A stretch of DNA of 33,880 bases. Source: DATAFO01 sp046728935. Lineage in GTDB: Bacteria > Actinomycetota > Thermoleophilia > Solirubrobacterales > 70-9. The stretch's first letter is position 1. The number at the start of each line of letters is the position of its first letter. The notes below the pieces were generated by a model that was given only the letters and a program-made list of their open reading frames with translations, was not told the DNA's origin and searched no databases. This document shows, piece after piece, positions 1-7,066 of the stretch. The stretch is taken from positions 1 to 33,880 of the forward strand of contig JBKPFS010000068.1 of NCBI GenBank assembly GCA_046728935.1, written 5' to 3'. Made by a program: the position numbers and the translations under genes.

Positions 1-2
1 CG

Positions 3-140
3 GCCGAGCGCCGAGCACAGCTGCGACCCTGGCTCGAGCGATACAACTACCGTCGCAAGCACGGCTCCCTCGGCAAACGCCCGCCGGCAGCCCGCTTAAG
101 CGAGCTGGTCGGGAACAACCTGGCTACGAACTACAGCTAG
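3..140 (+). CDS. IS481-like transposase/integrase, C-terminal end only
   Basis: An open frame enters from the window edge and ends at TAG 138-140; about 45 residues are visible. The pattern L-x2-W-x3-YN-x2-R-x-HGSLG-x-RPP-x2-R followed by NN-x5-YS is typical of the C-terminal end of the rve/DDE integrase core in IS481-family transposases, just after the catalytic Glu. The catalytic DDE residues lie outside the window, so activity cannot be judged. Its stop codon overlaps by two bases the stop of the convergent peptidase gene, so no IS terminal repeat or spacer is present on this side, and the element is probably an old remnant or its end lies inside the neighbour. IS481 assignment is from motif memory and IS3-type integrases share parts of it. 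Confidence 0.7.
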   Translation, partial: AERRAQLRPWLERYNYRRKHGSLGKRPPAARLSELVGNNLATNYS

Positions 141-829
141 CCGCCGGCGGTGCCGCCGCTGGCGGCGTCCTTGGCGGCGTCGGCCAGGGGGCTCTGCCAG
201 AACGACGTCTGCTCGCGCGCGCCGGGCCAGTTGAGCTCGATGTGGACGTGGTCCATGTGGGCCTGGGTGCGATCGAGGTGCCGGCGCCGGGTGCCGCTCT
301 TGCGGTAGCAGTAGCTGTACGGATCGAGGCGGCTGTCGCCCCCGTACCACTGCTTGCAGTTGAAGATCAGCCCCTGAACCCCCATCCGGCGGGCGAGCGC
401 CTGCTCGTTGCCGTTGGCGTCCGTCTTCAGCAGCGTGCGGATGAGCCGTTTTGCCGCGCGCCGATCGCGCCGCACGGAGGCGTCGAGGTGCCAGTCGATC
501 GCGCGGCCCTCGGAGTGGACGCTGAGCCCGTCGCCGAGCGGCTCGCAGCGGATGATCCCCCAGGTCTCACCGCGAACGTTCGCCTCGAGCCAGGCCTCGA
601 ACGCCCGCATCCCCGCCGGCACCTTCTTGCGGCAGTCCTCGGCGTAGTCGTAGCGGTACTTGTCGATCGGCAGCTCCAGCAGGCGCGGGTCGTCGGCGGG
701 ATTGGGCCGAAGCTTCGCCGCCGCGCTGGCGCAGGCGAGTGCGGCCAGCACCACCGCGGTGCTGGCAATCGCGATCGAGCGCCCCCGACGACCCCCTCGC
801 CCCGGCCTCGCTGTCGGTCGCGGTGCCAT
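137..829 (-). CDS. Secreted M15-like zinc D-Ala-D-Ala peptidase/extensin-like domain protein
   Basis: A 230-residue protein with an Arg-rich n-region (residues 4-17), a hydrophobic segment at 18-37 and an Ala-rich AxA-type cleavage region near 35-38, so a Sec-exported protein. The mature part has the M15/hedgehog-fold zinc motif: H105-S-E-G-R-A-I-D112-W-H, then H191-M-D-H-V-H196-I-E near the C-terminus, matching the H-x6-D...H ligand pattern of VanX/VanY-type enzymes. Members cut or bind peptidoglycan stem peptides. Four Cys (66, 95, 158, 174) in the mature domain could form disulfides. The gene stands alone, convergent with the transposase tail and divergent from the lipoprotein operon. It may be a non-catalytic peptidoglycan binder, since the substrate is not deducible. 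ATG at 829 is the only start that keeps the signal peptide. Confidence 0.72.
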   Translation of the reverse strand: MAPRPTARPGRGGRRGRSIAIASTAVVLAALACASAAAKLRPNPADDPRLLELPIDKYRYDYAEDCRKKVPAGMRAFEAWLEANVRGETWGIIRCEPLGDGLSVHSEGRAIDWHLDASVRRDRRAAKRLIRTLLKTDANGNEQALARRMGVQGLIFNCKQWYGGDSRLDPYSYCYRKSGTRRRHLDRTQAHMDHVHIELNWPGAREQTSFWQSPLADAAKDAASGGTAGG

Positions 830-909
830 TGCTTGGCCTATTCGTCAATTCGGCGCTGACGCCTTAGCGCTGCATGACGGGGCCCGTCCCCGGGTACCGA
901 GCCTGCGCC

Positions 910-1368
910 ATGCCCAGGCGCCGACACCCGGGGAGGGGGGAGCGCGGCGTGGTCGCCATGGCGCTCCTGCTCGTCGCGGTAGTGCTCGCGGGGTGCAACC
1001 CGCTCAACCCTGAGGAGCTCCGCCGCCAGGTGGAGAGCTTTCGGTCGATCGCGGCGGAGGGCTCGCTGATCGCGGCGGACGTGGCGGACGACCGGACCAA
1101 GGCGACCTTCGTTCGCGTCCAAGCCGACACGCTCGCGGGGGAGGCCGACGACGGGGCGCAGAAGCTGAACGACGCGTCCGCCCCCGAGGACCTCCAGCAG
1201 CACGTCGCTCGCGCCATCGACCTCGCCCAGCGGGCATCCGCGGCGCTGGGCGATCTCGCGGTGAGTCCCGGGAACGAGGCCGTCGGCGCTCAGGCGGAGG
1301 ACGAGTTGAGGCGGATCGCCGCCGAGGCCGAGGAGCAGGCGGCGGCGATCAACGAGGAGGAGCCGTGA
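910..1368 (+). CDS. Putative lipoprotein, first gene of NRAMP operon
   Basis: About 152 residues. From ATG 910 it has an Arg-rich n-region (RRRHPGRGERG), a hydrophobic stretch and a lipobox LAGC with the lipidated Cys codon at 994-996 (residue 29), so it is predicted to be anchored to the outer face of the membrane. The mature part is Ala/Glu/Asp-rich and predicted helical, with no enzymatic motif; I recognise no family. Starts at 874 (upstream ATG) or GTG 949 (preceded by a GGGGAGGGG stretch) are possible; 910 was chosen because it gives a complete signal peptide. The stop TGA (1366-1368) overlaps the GTG of the transporter gene (GTGA), so the two are translationally coupled and this lipoprotein probably works with the transporter. 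Confidence 0.6.
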   Translation: MPRRRHPGRGERGVVAMALLLVAVVLAGCNPLNPEELRRQVESFRSIAAEGSLIAADVADDRTKATFVRVQADTLAGEADDGAQKLNDASAPEDLQQHVARAIDLAQRASAALGDLAVSPGNEAVGAQAEDELRRIAAEAEEQAAAINEEEP

Positions 1369-2585
1369 GCCGCATCTTCCAGGTCGCGCTCGGGATCCTC
1401 GCCGCGATCGGCGGCTTCGTCGACATCGGCGACCTCGTCTTCAACACCCAGGCCGGCGCGCTATACGGCTACGACCTGCTGTGGGCGGTGGTCGTGGGCG
1501 TGGTCGGGATCGTCGTCTACGCCGAGATGTGCGGCCGGGTCGCAGCGGTCACCAAGCGCCCGGTGATGACGGTGATCCGCCAGCGTCTCGGGTTCTCCAC
1601 CGGGCTCGTGGTGCTCATCGCGTCGATGATCCTCAACCTGCTCACGCTCGCCGCCGAGACCGGCGGCGTGGCGCTGGTGTTGCAGCTGTTCTTCGACGCG
1701 TCCTACTCCCTGTTCGTGCTGATCGCGGTGATCGCGCTCGTGCTCATCATCTGGGTCTCCCCGTTCGAGGTGATCGAGAGGCTGTTCGGATACGTCGGGC
1801 TCGCCCTGCTGGTCTACGTCGCCTCGGCGATCCACCTCGACCCCGATTGGTCCGCGGTCGGCGAGGGGTTCGCTCCCCAGGCGCCCGGTTCGGCCCTGTA
1901 CGCCTATTTCGCGGTGGGCCTGGTCGCGGCGGCGCTGATGCCGTACGAGGTCTGGTTCTACTCGTCGGGCGCGGTGGAGGAGCGCTGGGAGCCGAAGGAC
2001 CTCTCGATCAACACCGCCAACGCCGTCCTCGGCTTCGGCCTCGGCGGGCTGCTCTCGATCGGCCTGATGATCACCGCGGCGCAGGTGTTCCATCCGATCG
2101 GCGTGCAGCCCGACACGATCGGCACCGTGGCCCTCGGTGCGCAGGTCAGCTTCGGGGAGGTCGGGCTGCTGCTCGCGCTGGTTGGGATCGCCTTCGCCGT
2201 CGGCGGCGCCGCCGTCGACACGTGCTTCGCCGGCGCCTACAACCTCTCCCAGTTCCTGGGCTGGGAGTGGGGCAAGTACCGGCGTCCGTCCCGCGCCCCG
2301 CGCTTCACGCTCACCTGGCTGCTCCTGTTCGCGCTCGCCTTCGTCGTCATCCAAACGGGGATCGACCCGATCGAGCTGACTGAGTACGCGGTCGTGCTCT
2401 CGGTGGTCGCCCTCCCGTTCACGTACCTGCCCGTGCTCCTGATCGCGGGCGACCCGACCTTCATGGGCGAGCACACCAACGGGCGGATCTCGAACCTGCT
2501 GGGCTGGCTCTACCTGGTGGTGATCGTGGTCATCGCGGTCGCGGCGATCCCGCTCCTCTTCGCGACCAACGCCGGGGGCGGATGA
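1365..2585 (+). CDS. Divergent NRAMP-family metal ion transporter
   Basis: A 406-residue polytopic membrane protein with about 11 hydrophobic helices and the NRAMP/SLC11 layout. TM1 carries D20-I-G-D23, aligning with the metal-binding DPGN of classical MntH/NRAMP. TM6 carries M192-P-Y-E195, aligning with the classical MPH. So the TM1 Asp and the TM6 Met are kept, while Pro/Asn of TM1 and His of TM6 are replaced, and two extra acidic residues (D23, E195) sit at the site. Family knowledge: NRAMPs import divalent metals with protons, and relatives with changed DPGN/MPH motifs include Mg2+ carriers and proteins of unknown substrate. Mn/Fe transport should therefore not be assumed. GTG start, GTGA-coupled to the lipoprotein and ATGA-coupled to the PRC-barrel gene behind it. 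Confidence 0.75.
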   Translation: MSRIFQVALGILAAIGGFVDIGDLVFNTQAGALYGYDLLWAVVVGVVGIVVYAEMCGRVAAVTKRPVMTVIRQRLGFSTGLVVLIASMILNLLTLAAETGGVALVLQLFFDASYSLFVLIAVIALVLIIWVSPFEVIERLFGYVGLALLVYVASAIHLDPDWSAVGEGFAPQAPGSALYAYFAVGLVAAALMPYEVWFYSSGAVEERWEPKDLSINTANAVLGFGLGGLLSIGLMITAAQVFHPIGVQPDTIGTVALGAQVSFGEVGLLLALVGIAFAVGGAAVDTCFAGAYNLSQFLGWEWGKYRRPSRAPRFTLTWLLLFALAFVVIQTGIDPIELTEYAVVLSVVALPFTYLPVLLIAGDPTFMGEHTNGRISNLLGWLYLVVIVVIAVAAIPLLFATNAGGG

Positions 2586-2935
2586 TGCGCGAGGACGAGT
2601 TCGACGTTGGCTACCGGGTCCTCGACGACGACCTGATCGACAGCGAGGGGCGCCGCTGCGGCAAGGTCGACGACATCGAGCTCGACGGCGAGCCCGGCCG
2701 GCAGACGACGATCTCCGCGATCCTCGTCGGGCCGGGAGCGTTCTCGGGGCGGCTGCCCGCCTTCCTCGCCCGGCCGGCCAGGCGCCTGTGGGGGGAGGGC
2801 ATGGTGCGCGTGCCATGGGACGAGGTCGAGGACGTCACCGCGGTCGTCAACCTGAAGCGTCGGGCTAGCGAGCTGGGCCTGGGGCGCGGCGACGACGCCA
2901 CGCGAAGCCTGGTCGACTGGCTGCCGGGATCGTGA
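2582..2935 (+). CDS. PRC-barrel-like protein 1
   Basis: A soluble acidic protein of 117 residues. The N-terminal half (VGYRVLDDDLIDSEGRRCGK, then VDDIEL) is a PRC-barrel-like beta pattern: hydrophobic strands around 'D-x2-G-x2-xGKVDDIEL', then 'ISAILVGPGA' and 'VRVPWDEVEDV', the closing strand of these small barrels. PRC barrels occur in RimM, in photosynthetic reaction centre H subunits and next to MgtE/NRAMP-type transporters. No transmembrane segment or catalytic motif is present. The ATG overlaps the transporter stop (ATGA), so expression is coupled. Likely a cytosolic partner or sensor of the transporter (inference). ATG 2585 is an equally placed alternative start. Confidence 0.6.
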   Translation: MMREDEFDVGYRVLDDDLIDSEGRRCGKVDDIELDGEPGRQTTISAILVGPGAFSGRLPAFLARPARRLWGEGMVRVPWDEVEDVTAVVNLKRRASELGLGRGDDATRSLVDWLPGS

Positions 2936-3228
2936 TGCCGCTCTCGGAGATCCTGCGGAGCGAGGTGGTCACCGAGTCGGGTGAGCGGCTCGGGCACGCC
3001 TTCGACGTCAGGGTCGCGCGGCGAGCCGGGAGCTCGCCCGAGCGCGCCGATCAGACCTGGCGCGTGCAGGGGATCGTCGTCGGCCGTCGCGGGCTGCGGG
3101 AGCGACTCGGCTTCGGGGGCATCGGGTCCGCGCGTGCCCGTCTGAGCGAGAAGATCGTTCCCTGGGGGGATGTGGTCGAGGTTGCGAGCGGTCGGATCAC
3201 GGTCCGCGAGGGCGTCGAGCCCGAGTGA
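2935..3228 (+). CDS. PRC-barrel-like protein 2
   Basis: A 97-residue protein starting at ATG 2935, which shares its A with the stop of the preceding gene (TGATG); GTG 2932 is also possible. The layout repeats that of its upstream neighbour: 'LSEILRSEVVTESGERLGHA' followed by 'FDVRV', then 'WRVQGIVVGRRGL', then a C-terminal strand 'KIVPWGDVVEVASGRITVRE'. The shared start and the final 'P-W-[DG]-[ED]-V' strand suggest that the two PRC-like genes arose by tandem duplication (seen by eye, weak overall identity). No membrane segment. It closes a four-gene unit in which every junction overlaps. Function is not known; a regulatory or metal-sensing role beside the transporter is inference. Confidence 0.55.
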   Translation: MPLSEILRSEVVTESGERLGHAFDVRVARRAGSSPERADQTWRVQGIVVGRRGLRERLGFGGIGSARARLSEKIVPWGDVVEVASGRITVREGVEPE

Positions 3229-3234
3229 GCGCGG

Positions 3235-3263
3235 TTGCGCCGCCGCCCGGACAGGATTAGGGT
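3235..3263 (+). promoter_or_regulatory. Sigma70-like promoter of the VOC gene
   Basis: TTGCGC (3235-3240), a 17-base spacer and TAGGGT (3258-3263). This implies a transcript starting near 3270, a short leader and the GGAAGG Shine-Dalgarno at 3285-3290 before ATG 3299. It lies just after the stop of the PRC operon, so the VOC gene probably has its own transcript. Confidence 0.45.
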
Positions 3264-3298
3264 CGCGAGTAGTACGCAACCGACGGAAGGATGGTCAC

Positions 3299-3679
3299 AT
3301 GGGACTTTCGGATGCGAGGGTCGGAGCGGCGGTCGCCGTCTCGGACATGGAGCGAGCGAAGGAGTTCTACGAGGGCAAGCTGGGCCTCACCGAAGGCCGT
3401 GATGTCCCCGATGGGGGTCGCACGTACACCTGCGGGGGCGGGACCGAGATCCACATCTTCCCGTCCGGTGGCGCCGGCAAGTCGGAGAGCACGGTGGCGG
3501 GCTGGGCCGTGGATGACATCGAGGCCACGGTCGACGAGCTGTCGTCGAAGGGCGTCACGTTCGAGCAGTACGGCGATCCGATCAATACCAACGAAAGGGG
3601 CATCGCGTCCATGGGCGACAGCCGCGGCGTCTGGATGAAGGATCCGGACGGGAACGTCCTCGCGCTGATTCAGCAGTAG
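3299..3679 (+). CDS. VOC (glyoxalase/bleomycin-resistance fold) family protein
   Basis: A 126-residue single VOC unit pair. The N-terminal half starts with 'AAVAVSDMERAKEFYEGKLGL', the classical first strand-helix of glyoxalase/dioxygenase-like domains, and the C-terminal half ends with 'WMKDPDGNVLALIQ', the classical last strand with its Glu position replaced. Metal-ligand positions seem incomplete: E-I-H-I-F in strand 4 is present, but the last-strand Glu ('G-N-x-[IL]-x-L') reads Ala/Leu. The chemistry cannot be assigned, and it may be a binding protein. ATG 3299 with GGAAGG eight bases upstream is the natural start; an upstream in-frame extension to 3170 would overlap the PRC gene and has no RBS. 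It is followed directly by the SRP RNA promoter. Confidence 0.75.
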   Translation: MGLSDARVGAAVAVSDMERAKEFYEGKLGLTEGRDVPDGGRTYTCGGGTEIHIFPSGGAGKSESTVAGWAVDDIEATVDELSSKGVTFEQYGDPINTNERGIASMGDSRGVWMKDPDGNVLALIQQ

Positions 3680-3692
3680 GGCGGCCCAGCGG

Positions 3693-3698
3693 TAGGAT
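3693..3698 (+). promoter_or_regulatory. -10 box of the SRP RNA gene
   Basis: TAGGAT at 3693-3698 places a start site at about 3705-3706, which is where the folded SRP RNA begins on pairing grounds. No convincing -35 hexamer is seen. Confidence 0.5.
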
Positions 3699-3705
3699 GG
3701 TCGAC

Positions 3706-3977
3706 GGACCGTGCTAGGCGGGGTGCTAGCGGTGCCCTGTACCCGCAAACCGCTCTAGCGGGGCTGAATGCCCGTCCGAGGGTCGCGGCCTTCGGGGCCA
3801 GTACGCCGCGGGCGGCGTTGACGGCCAGGTCCCGCGCGATGCGCGCCCGTGAACCAGGTCAGATCCGGAAGGAAGCAGCCTTAAGCGGTAGCGAGCATGC
3901 GATGCGGAGCAGCCTGGCCCGAGCAAGCCACGGCGGGCACGCCCGGGGACCGCTCTCGACGGCGGGTCGCACGGTCC
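3706..3977 (+). ncRNA. ffs: Signal recognition particle RNA, large (Alu-containing) bacterial type
   Basis: About 272 nt. The ends pair perfectly over nine bases (GGACCGTGC at 3706-3714 with GCACGGTCC at 3969-3977). The 5' part has the bacterial Alu-domain signature TGCTAGGCGGGG...TAGCGGTGCCCTGT...CCGCTCTAGC, as in the Bacillus scr RNA. The S domain near 3851-3885 carries the Ffh-binding helix 8 sequence: GTGAACCAGGTCAG, then TCCGGAAGGAAGCAGCC, and further on GCAGCCTGGCCCGAGC. The RNA scaffolds Ffh for co-translational targeting to SecYEG. Its position directly before dnaX-ybaB-recR is a widely conserved arrangement. Exact ends are inferred from pairing and the -10 box. Short reading frames across it are not genes. 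Confidence 0.93.
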
Positions 3978-4041
3978 TGTCCGCATAGCCGCTGGGGCCG
4001 CAGACTGCGGAAACGCGCCCGGGGCGCGCCCGGGCCGCCAG

Positions 4042-4047
4042 TAGACT
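4042..4047 (+). promoter_or_regulatory. -10 box of dnaX, leaderless start
   Basis: TAGACT lies exactly seven bases before the GTG start of dnaX, with no Shine-Dalgarno between them. This spacing puts the transcription start at or next to the start codon, the usual leaderless pattern of Actinobacteria. Confidence 0.5.
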
Positions 4048-4054
4048 CGATCCG

Positions 4055-5731
4055 GTGAGCGAGACCTCCCTCTATCGCCGCCACCGCCCGCAAAGCTTCG
4101 ACGAGGTGGTCGGCCAGGAGCACGTGGTACGGACGCTTCGCAACGCGGTGGAGCAGGATCGGGTCCACCACGCGTACCTGTTCGTGGGCTCCCGCGGAAC
4201 CGGGAAGACCTCGCTGGCGAAGATCCTGGCGCGCTCGCTGAACTGCGTCCAGGGGCCGACCGCGACCCCGTGCGGCGAGTGCGAGTCGTGCGTGACCATC
4301 GCCGCCGGCACCTCCCTCGACGTGATCGAGATGGACGCCGCGTCGCACCGCTCCGTCGACGACATCCGCGAGCTGCGCGAGCGGGTCGGCTACGCGCCCG
4401 CCGCCGGGCGCTGGAAGGTCTACATCCTCGACGAGGCGCACATGCTCACCCGTGAGGCCTGGAACGCGTTCCTGAAGACGCTCGAGGAGCCGCCGCCAAG
4501 CACCGTGTTCGTGCTTGCGACGACGGAGCCTCACAAGGTGATGCCGACGATCGTCGATCGCTGCCAGCGCTTCGACTTTCACCGTCCTCCTCCGCAGCAG
4601 ATCGCCGAGGTGCTGCGCCGGGTGGCGAGCGCAGAGGGGATCGAGATCGAGGACGGCGCGGTCGCCGCCGTCGCCCGCGCCGCCACGGGCAGCTTCCGCG
4701 ACGCTCTCGGAACGCTCGACCAGCTCGTCGCCTACGGCGGCAAGCAGGTGCGAACCGACGATGTCCTGGCTGTGCTCGGGATCGCCGACGCCGAGCTTGT
4801 GCTCGCCGCCGCGGAGGCGATCGCGAGCGGCGACGGGCGGGCGGTGCTCGAGGCCAGTGAGCAGCTGAGCCGCTCGGGCCACGACGTGGTCCAGTTCGGT
4901 CGCGACCTGCTCGCTCATCTCCGCCAGCTGCTCGTCGTGCGCGCCGTCGGCGACCCCCCGGGCGGCTTCGCGCTCACGGCCGCCGACCCGCAGCGCCTGC
5001 GCGCGCACGCCGAATCGTTCTCCGACGTGGCCCTGATCCGCGCGATCGATGCTCTGTCCGAGGCCCTCGCCGGCATCCGGGAGGGCGACGAGCCACGGAT
5101 GACGTTGGAGCTGGCCCTGCTGCGCGCGGCCCGACCCGAGCTCGACCCGTCGCGCGAAGCCCTTGCCCAGCGGTTGGAGCGGCTGGAGCGGGCGGTCCGT
5201 GCCGGTGACGTGGGCGGGGGGTCTGGGACCGGACCCGGCGAACCTGGTCAGCGACAGACGGCGCATGCGCCGTCGTCGACGCTGACGGTGAGCCGGGGGG
5301 AGTCCCAGACCCCCCGTTCTGATGACGCGACGGACTTGGAGAAGCTTCAAAGTCTCTGGTCGGCGATCGTCGAGCAGGTCCGCGAGTCGGGCTCCGAGCT
5401 GCTCTCTCACGTGCTCGAGGCGGCGCGCCCCGTCGCGGTCGATCTGCAGGAGCGCGTCCTGACCGTCGGGTTCCCGGCGTCCGCGGCGTTCAACAAGCGC
5501 AAGGCGGAGTCCGCGGAGGCACGCGATCGGTTCGCCGAGGCCCTCCGGGCCATCGTCGGCGAGCGGCTTCGGCCCGTCTACGTCCTGCTCGACGGCGAGG
5601 ACGAGGGGTCCGTGGCGGCCGACGAGCCAACGCTCAGCGAGGAGGAGGTGATCGCCATGCTCCGCGACGAGCTCGGCGCCGAGGAGGTCAAGGCGGCCGA
5701 GGAGGCGAAGGCGAAGGAGGCCGAGGGATGA
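4055..5731 (+). CDS. dnaX: DNA polymerase III subunit gamma/tau
   Basis: A 558-residue AAA+ clamp-loader ATPase that helps load the beta clamp at primed sites. Walker A is G45-SRGTGKT52; the zinc-binding Cys are C64, C73, C76 and C79; Walker B with DEAH is at 122-129; and the SRC-like arginine finger region reads VDRCQRFDF. Domain III and a collar follow to about residue 370, then a low-complexity linker (about 375-430) and a C-terminal tau-like region to 558 that ends in an acidic Glu/Lys-rich tail. GTG start in the leaderless context above. The stop overlaps the ATG of ybaB (ATGA). No slippery A-tract typical of gamma frameshifting is visible, so only the full-length product is predicted. 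Confidence 0.95.
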   Translation: MSETSLYRRHRPQSFDEVVGQEHVVRTLRNAVEQDRVHHAYLFVGSRGTGKTSLAKILARSLNCVQGPTATPCGECESCVTIAAGTSLDVIEMDAASHRSVDDIRELRERVGYAPAAGRWKVYILDEAHMLTREAWNAFLKTLEEPPPSTVFVLATTEPHKVMPTIVDRCQRFDFHRPPPQQIAEVLRRVASAEGIEIEDGAVAAVARAATGSFRDALGTLDQLVAYGGKQVRTDDVLAVLGIADAELVLAAAEAIASGDGRAVLEASEQLSRSGHDVVQFGRDLLAHLRQLLVVRAVGDPPGGFALTAADPQRLRAHAESFSDVALIRAIDALSEALAGIREGDEPRMTLELALLRAARPELDPSREALAQRLERLERAVRAGDVGGGSGTGPGEPGQRQTAHAPSSTLTVSRGESQTPRSDDATDLEKLQSLWSAIVEQVRESGSELLSHVLEAARPVAVDLQERVLTVGFPASAAFNKRKAESAEARDRFAEALRAIVGERLRPVYVLLDGEDEGSVAADEPTLSEEEVIAMLRDELGAEEVKAAEEAKAKEAEG

Positions 5732-6081
5732 CCAGGCCGAGCGGCGGGCCCGGCGGCCTCGACATCAACGCGATGATGAAGCAGGTCCAGCAGATGCAGG
5801 CCGAGATGACCGAGGCCCAGGACAAGCTCAAGGACGAGACCGTGGAGGCGAGCGCCGGGGGCGGGATGGTGAAGGTGAAGATGAGCGGCGACCTGCGCCT
5901 GCTCGAGATCGCGATCGACCCCGAGGCGGCCGATCCGCAGGAGGTCGAGATCCTTCAGGACATGGTGCTCGCGGCCGTCAACGAGGCGCTGCGCTCCGCA
6001 CAGGAGCTGGCTGCGAGCCGGCTCGGCGGCATCGCCGGCGGTCTCGGCGGCATGGGTGGCCTCGGCCTGCCCGGCGTCTGA
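5728..6081 (+). CDS. YbaB/EbfC family nucleoid-associated protein
   Basis: A 117-residue protein with the family pattern: 'MMKQVQQMQAEMTEAQDKLK' coiled N-terminal helix, then 'VEASAGGGMVKVKMSGDLRLLEIAIDP' split by the central strands, and a helical 'LQDMVLAAVNEALRSAQELAA' segment. YbaB/EbfC proteins form tweezer-like homodimers that bind DNA. It is coupled to dnaX by ATGA overlap and followed by recR, the conserved dnaX-ybaB-recR order that links it to replication and repair. The C-terminal Gly/Leu-rich tail (GGIAGGLGGMGGLGLPGV) is common in actinobacterial members. Confidence 0.93.
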   Translation: MTRPSGGPGGLDINAMMKQVQQMQAEMTEAQDKLKDETVEASAGGGMVKVKMSGDLRLLEIAIDPEAADPQEVEILQDMVLAAVNEALRSAQELAASRLGGIAGGLGGMGGLGLPGV

Positions 6082-6100
6082 GCCCGGCCGACCGGCGCGC

Positions 6101-6106
6101 TAGCTT
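6101..6106 (+). promoter_or_regulatory. -10 box of recR, leaderless start
   Basis: TAGCTT stands six bases before the GTG of recR. The only purine run (GAGGGG) abuts the start codon and is too close to act as a Shine-Dalgarno, so leaderless initiation is the better reading. recR may thus also be transcribed separately from dnaX-ybaB. Confidence 0.45.
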
Positions 6107-6112
6107 CGAGGG

Positions 6113-6706
6113 GTGCATCCCGGCCCCATCAATCGACTGATCTCCGAGCTCGCGAGGCTGCCCGGGATCGGACAGCGAACCGCCCAGCGGCTCGCCTTCC
6201 ACCTGCTGCGCTCGGACGACGCCGAGGCCCTCGCCTTGGCCGACGCGATCCGCGAGGTGAAGGAGAAGGTCGGCCTTTGCGAGGTCTGCTTCAACCTCGC
6301 GGAGGGACCGCGGTGCCGCATCTGCGACGACCCGCGGCGCGACCGGTCGCTGATCTGCGTCGTCGAGCAGCCCGCCGACGTGATCCCGATCGAGCGCACG
6401 CACGAATATCGCGGCCTCTACCACGTGCTCGGCGGGGCGCTCTCGCCGATCGACGGGATCGACCCCGAGGACCTGCGGATCCAGGAGCTCGTCGAGCGGG
6501 TCGACGGGGGCGAGGTAGGGGAAGTGGTCCTGGCCACCAACCCGACCACCACGGGCGAGGCGACCGCGCTCCATCTCGCGGAGCTGCTCCGCGAGAAGGT
6601 CGCGATCACCCGCCTCGCAAGCGGGCTCCCGGTCGGAGCCGACCTGGAGCACGCCGACGAGGTGACGCTCGGCCGCGCTCTCGCGGGCCGGCGTGCGCTC
6701 GATTAG
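6113..6706 (+). CDS. recR: Recombination mediator RecR
   Basis: A 197-residue protein of normal RecR length. It has the N-terminal helix-hairpin-helix (LPGIGQRTAQRLAFHLL, 16-32), a C4 zinc finger C56-x2-C59-x8-C68-x2-C71, and a Toprim domain (about 79-175) starting 'LICVVEQPADVIPIERT'. A Walker-B-like conserved tail 'ASGLPVGADLEHADEVTLGRAL' follows. RecR with RecO (and RecF) loads RecA on SSB-coated gaps. GTG start; 31 bases downstream of ybaB. It converges with the small membrane gene on the other strand, with only three bases between the stops. Confidence 0.95.
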   Translation: MHPGPINRLISELARLPGIGQRTAQRLAFHLLRSDDAEALALADAIREVKEKVGLCEVCFNLAEGPRCRICDDPRRDRSLICVVEQPADVIPIERTHEYRGLYHVLGGALSPIDGIDPEDLRIQELVERVDGGEVGEVVLATNPTTTGEATALHLAELLREKVAITRLASGLPVGADLEHADEVTLGRALAGRRALD

Positions 6707-6709
6707 CGT

Positions 6710-6931
6710 CTACGGGTAGTGGCGCGGGTCGTCCGTGCGGACGTAACCGCTGCGCCGTGCCGCCCAGAGCCGGAAGGGCGCCGCGATCAGCCCGAGCACC
6801 GCTACGACGATTCCGGCGACGATCAGGATTCCACCGAGCGTGGCCTCCTCGACGCCGCTGATCTGGAAGTTGAGCGCGTATCTGATGATCGCGCCAACGA
6901 CGATCAGGAAGATGCCGGTGCCGACGGTCAT
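6710..6931 (-). CDS. DUF6458-like small membrane protein
   Basis: A 73-residue protein with two hydrophobic helices (about 4-21 and 31-52), the hallmark 'GTGIFLIVVGAIIRYA' start and a second helix 'GGILIVAGIVVAVLGL'. This matches the small two-TM proteins annotated DUF6458 in actinobacteria (assignment from memory). A strong Shine-Dalgarno (AAGGAGG) lies seven bases before the ATG. The tail RRSGYVRTDDPRHYP is polar and probably cytosolic. Function is unknown. The 135 bases upstream hold no gene and presumably its promoter. Confidence 0.6.
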   Translation of the reverse strand: MTVGTGIFLIVVGAIIRYALNFQISGVEEATLGGILIVAGIVVAVLGLIAAPFRLWAARRSGYVRTDDPRHYP

Positions 6932-7066
6932 TCTTCGACCTCCTTCCTAACTTCCGTGTTCGCGCCGGCGGGCGCGCCCCCTGGGCCCTGTTCTACCCGG
7001 ATCCGGTCGACGCAACCGTCCGCCGCAGGGCAGGAACCAAATGGACCGTGAGGAAGACGCCGCGCA

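Noticed and set aside
3881..5410. Minus-strand open frame overlapping the SRP RNA and dnaX
   Set aside because: Both strand partners are unambiguous, and the frame has no protein-like features.
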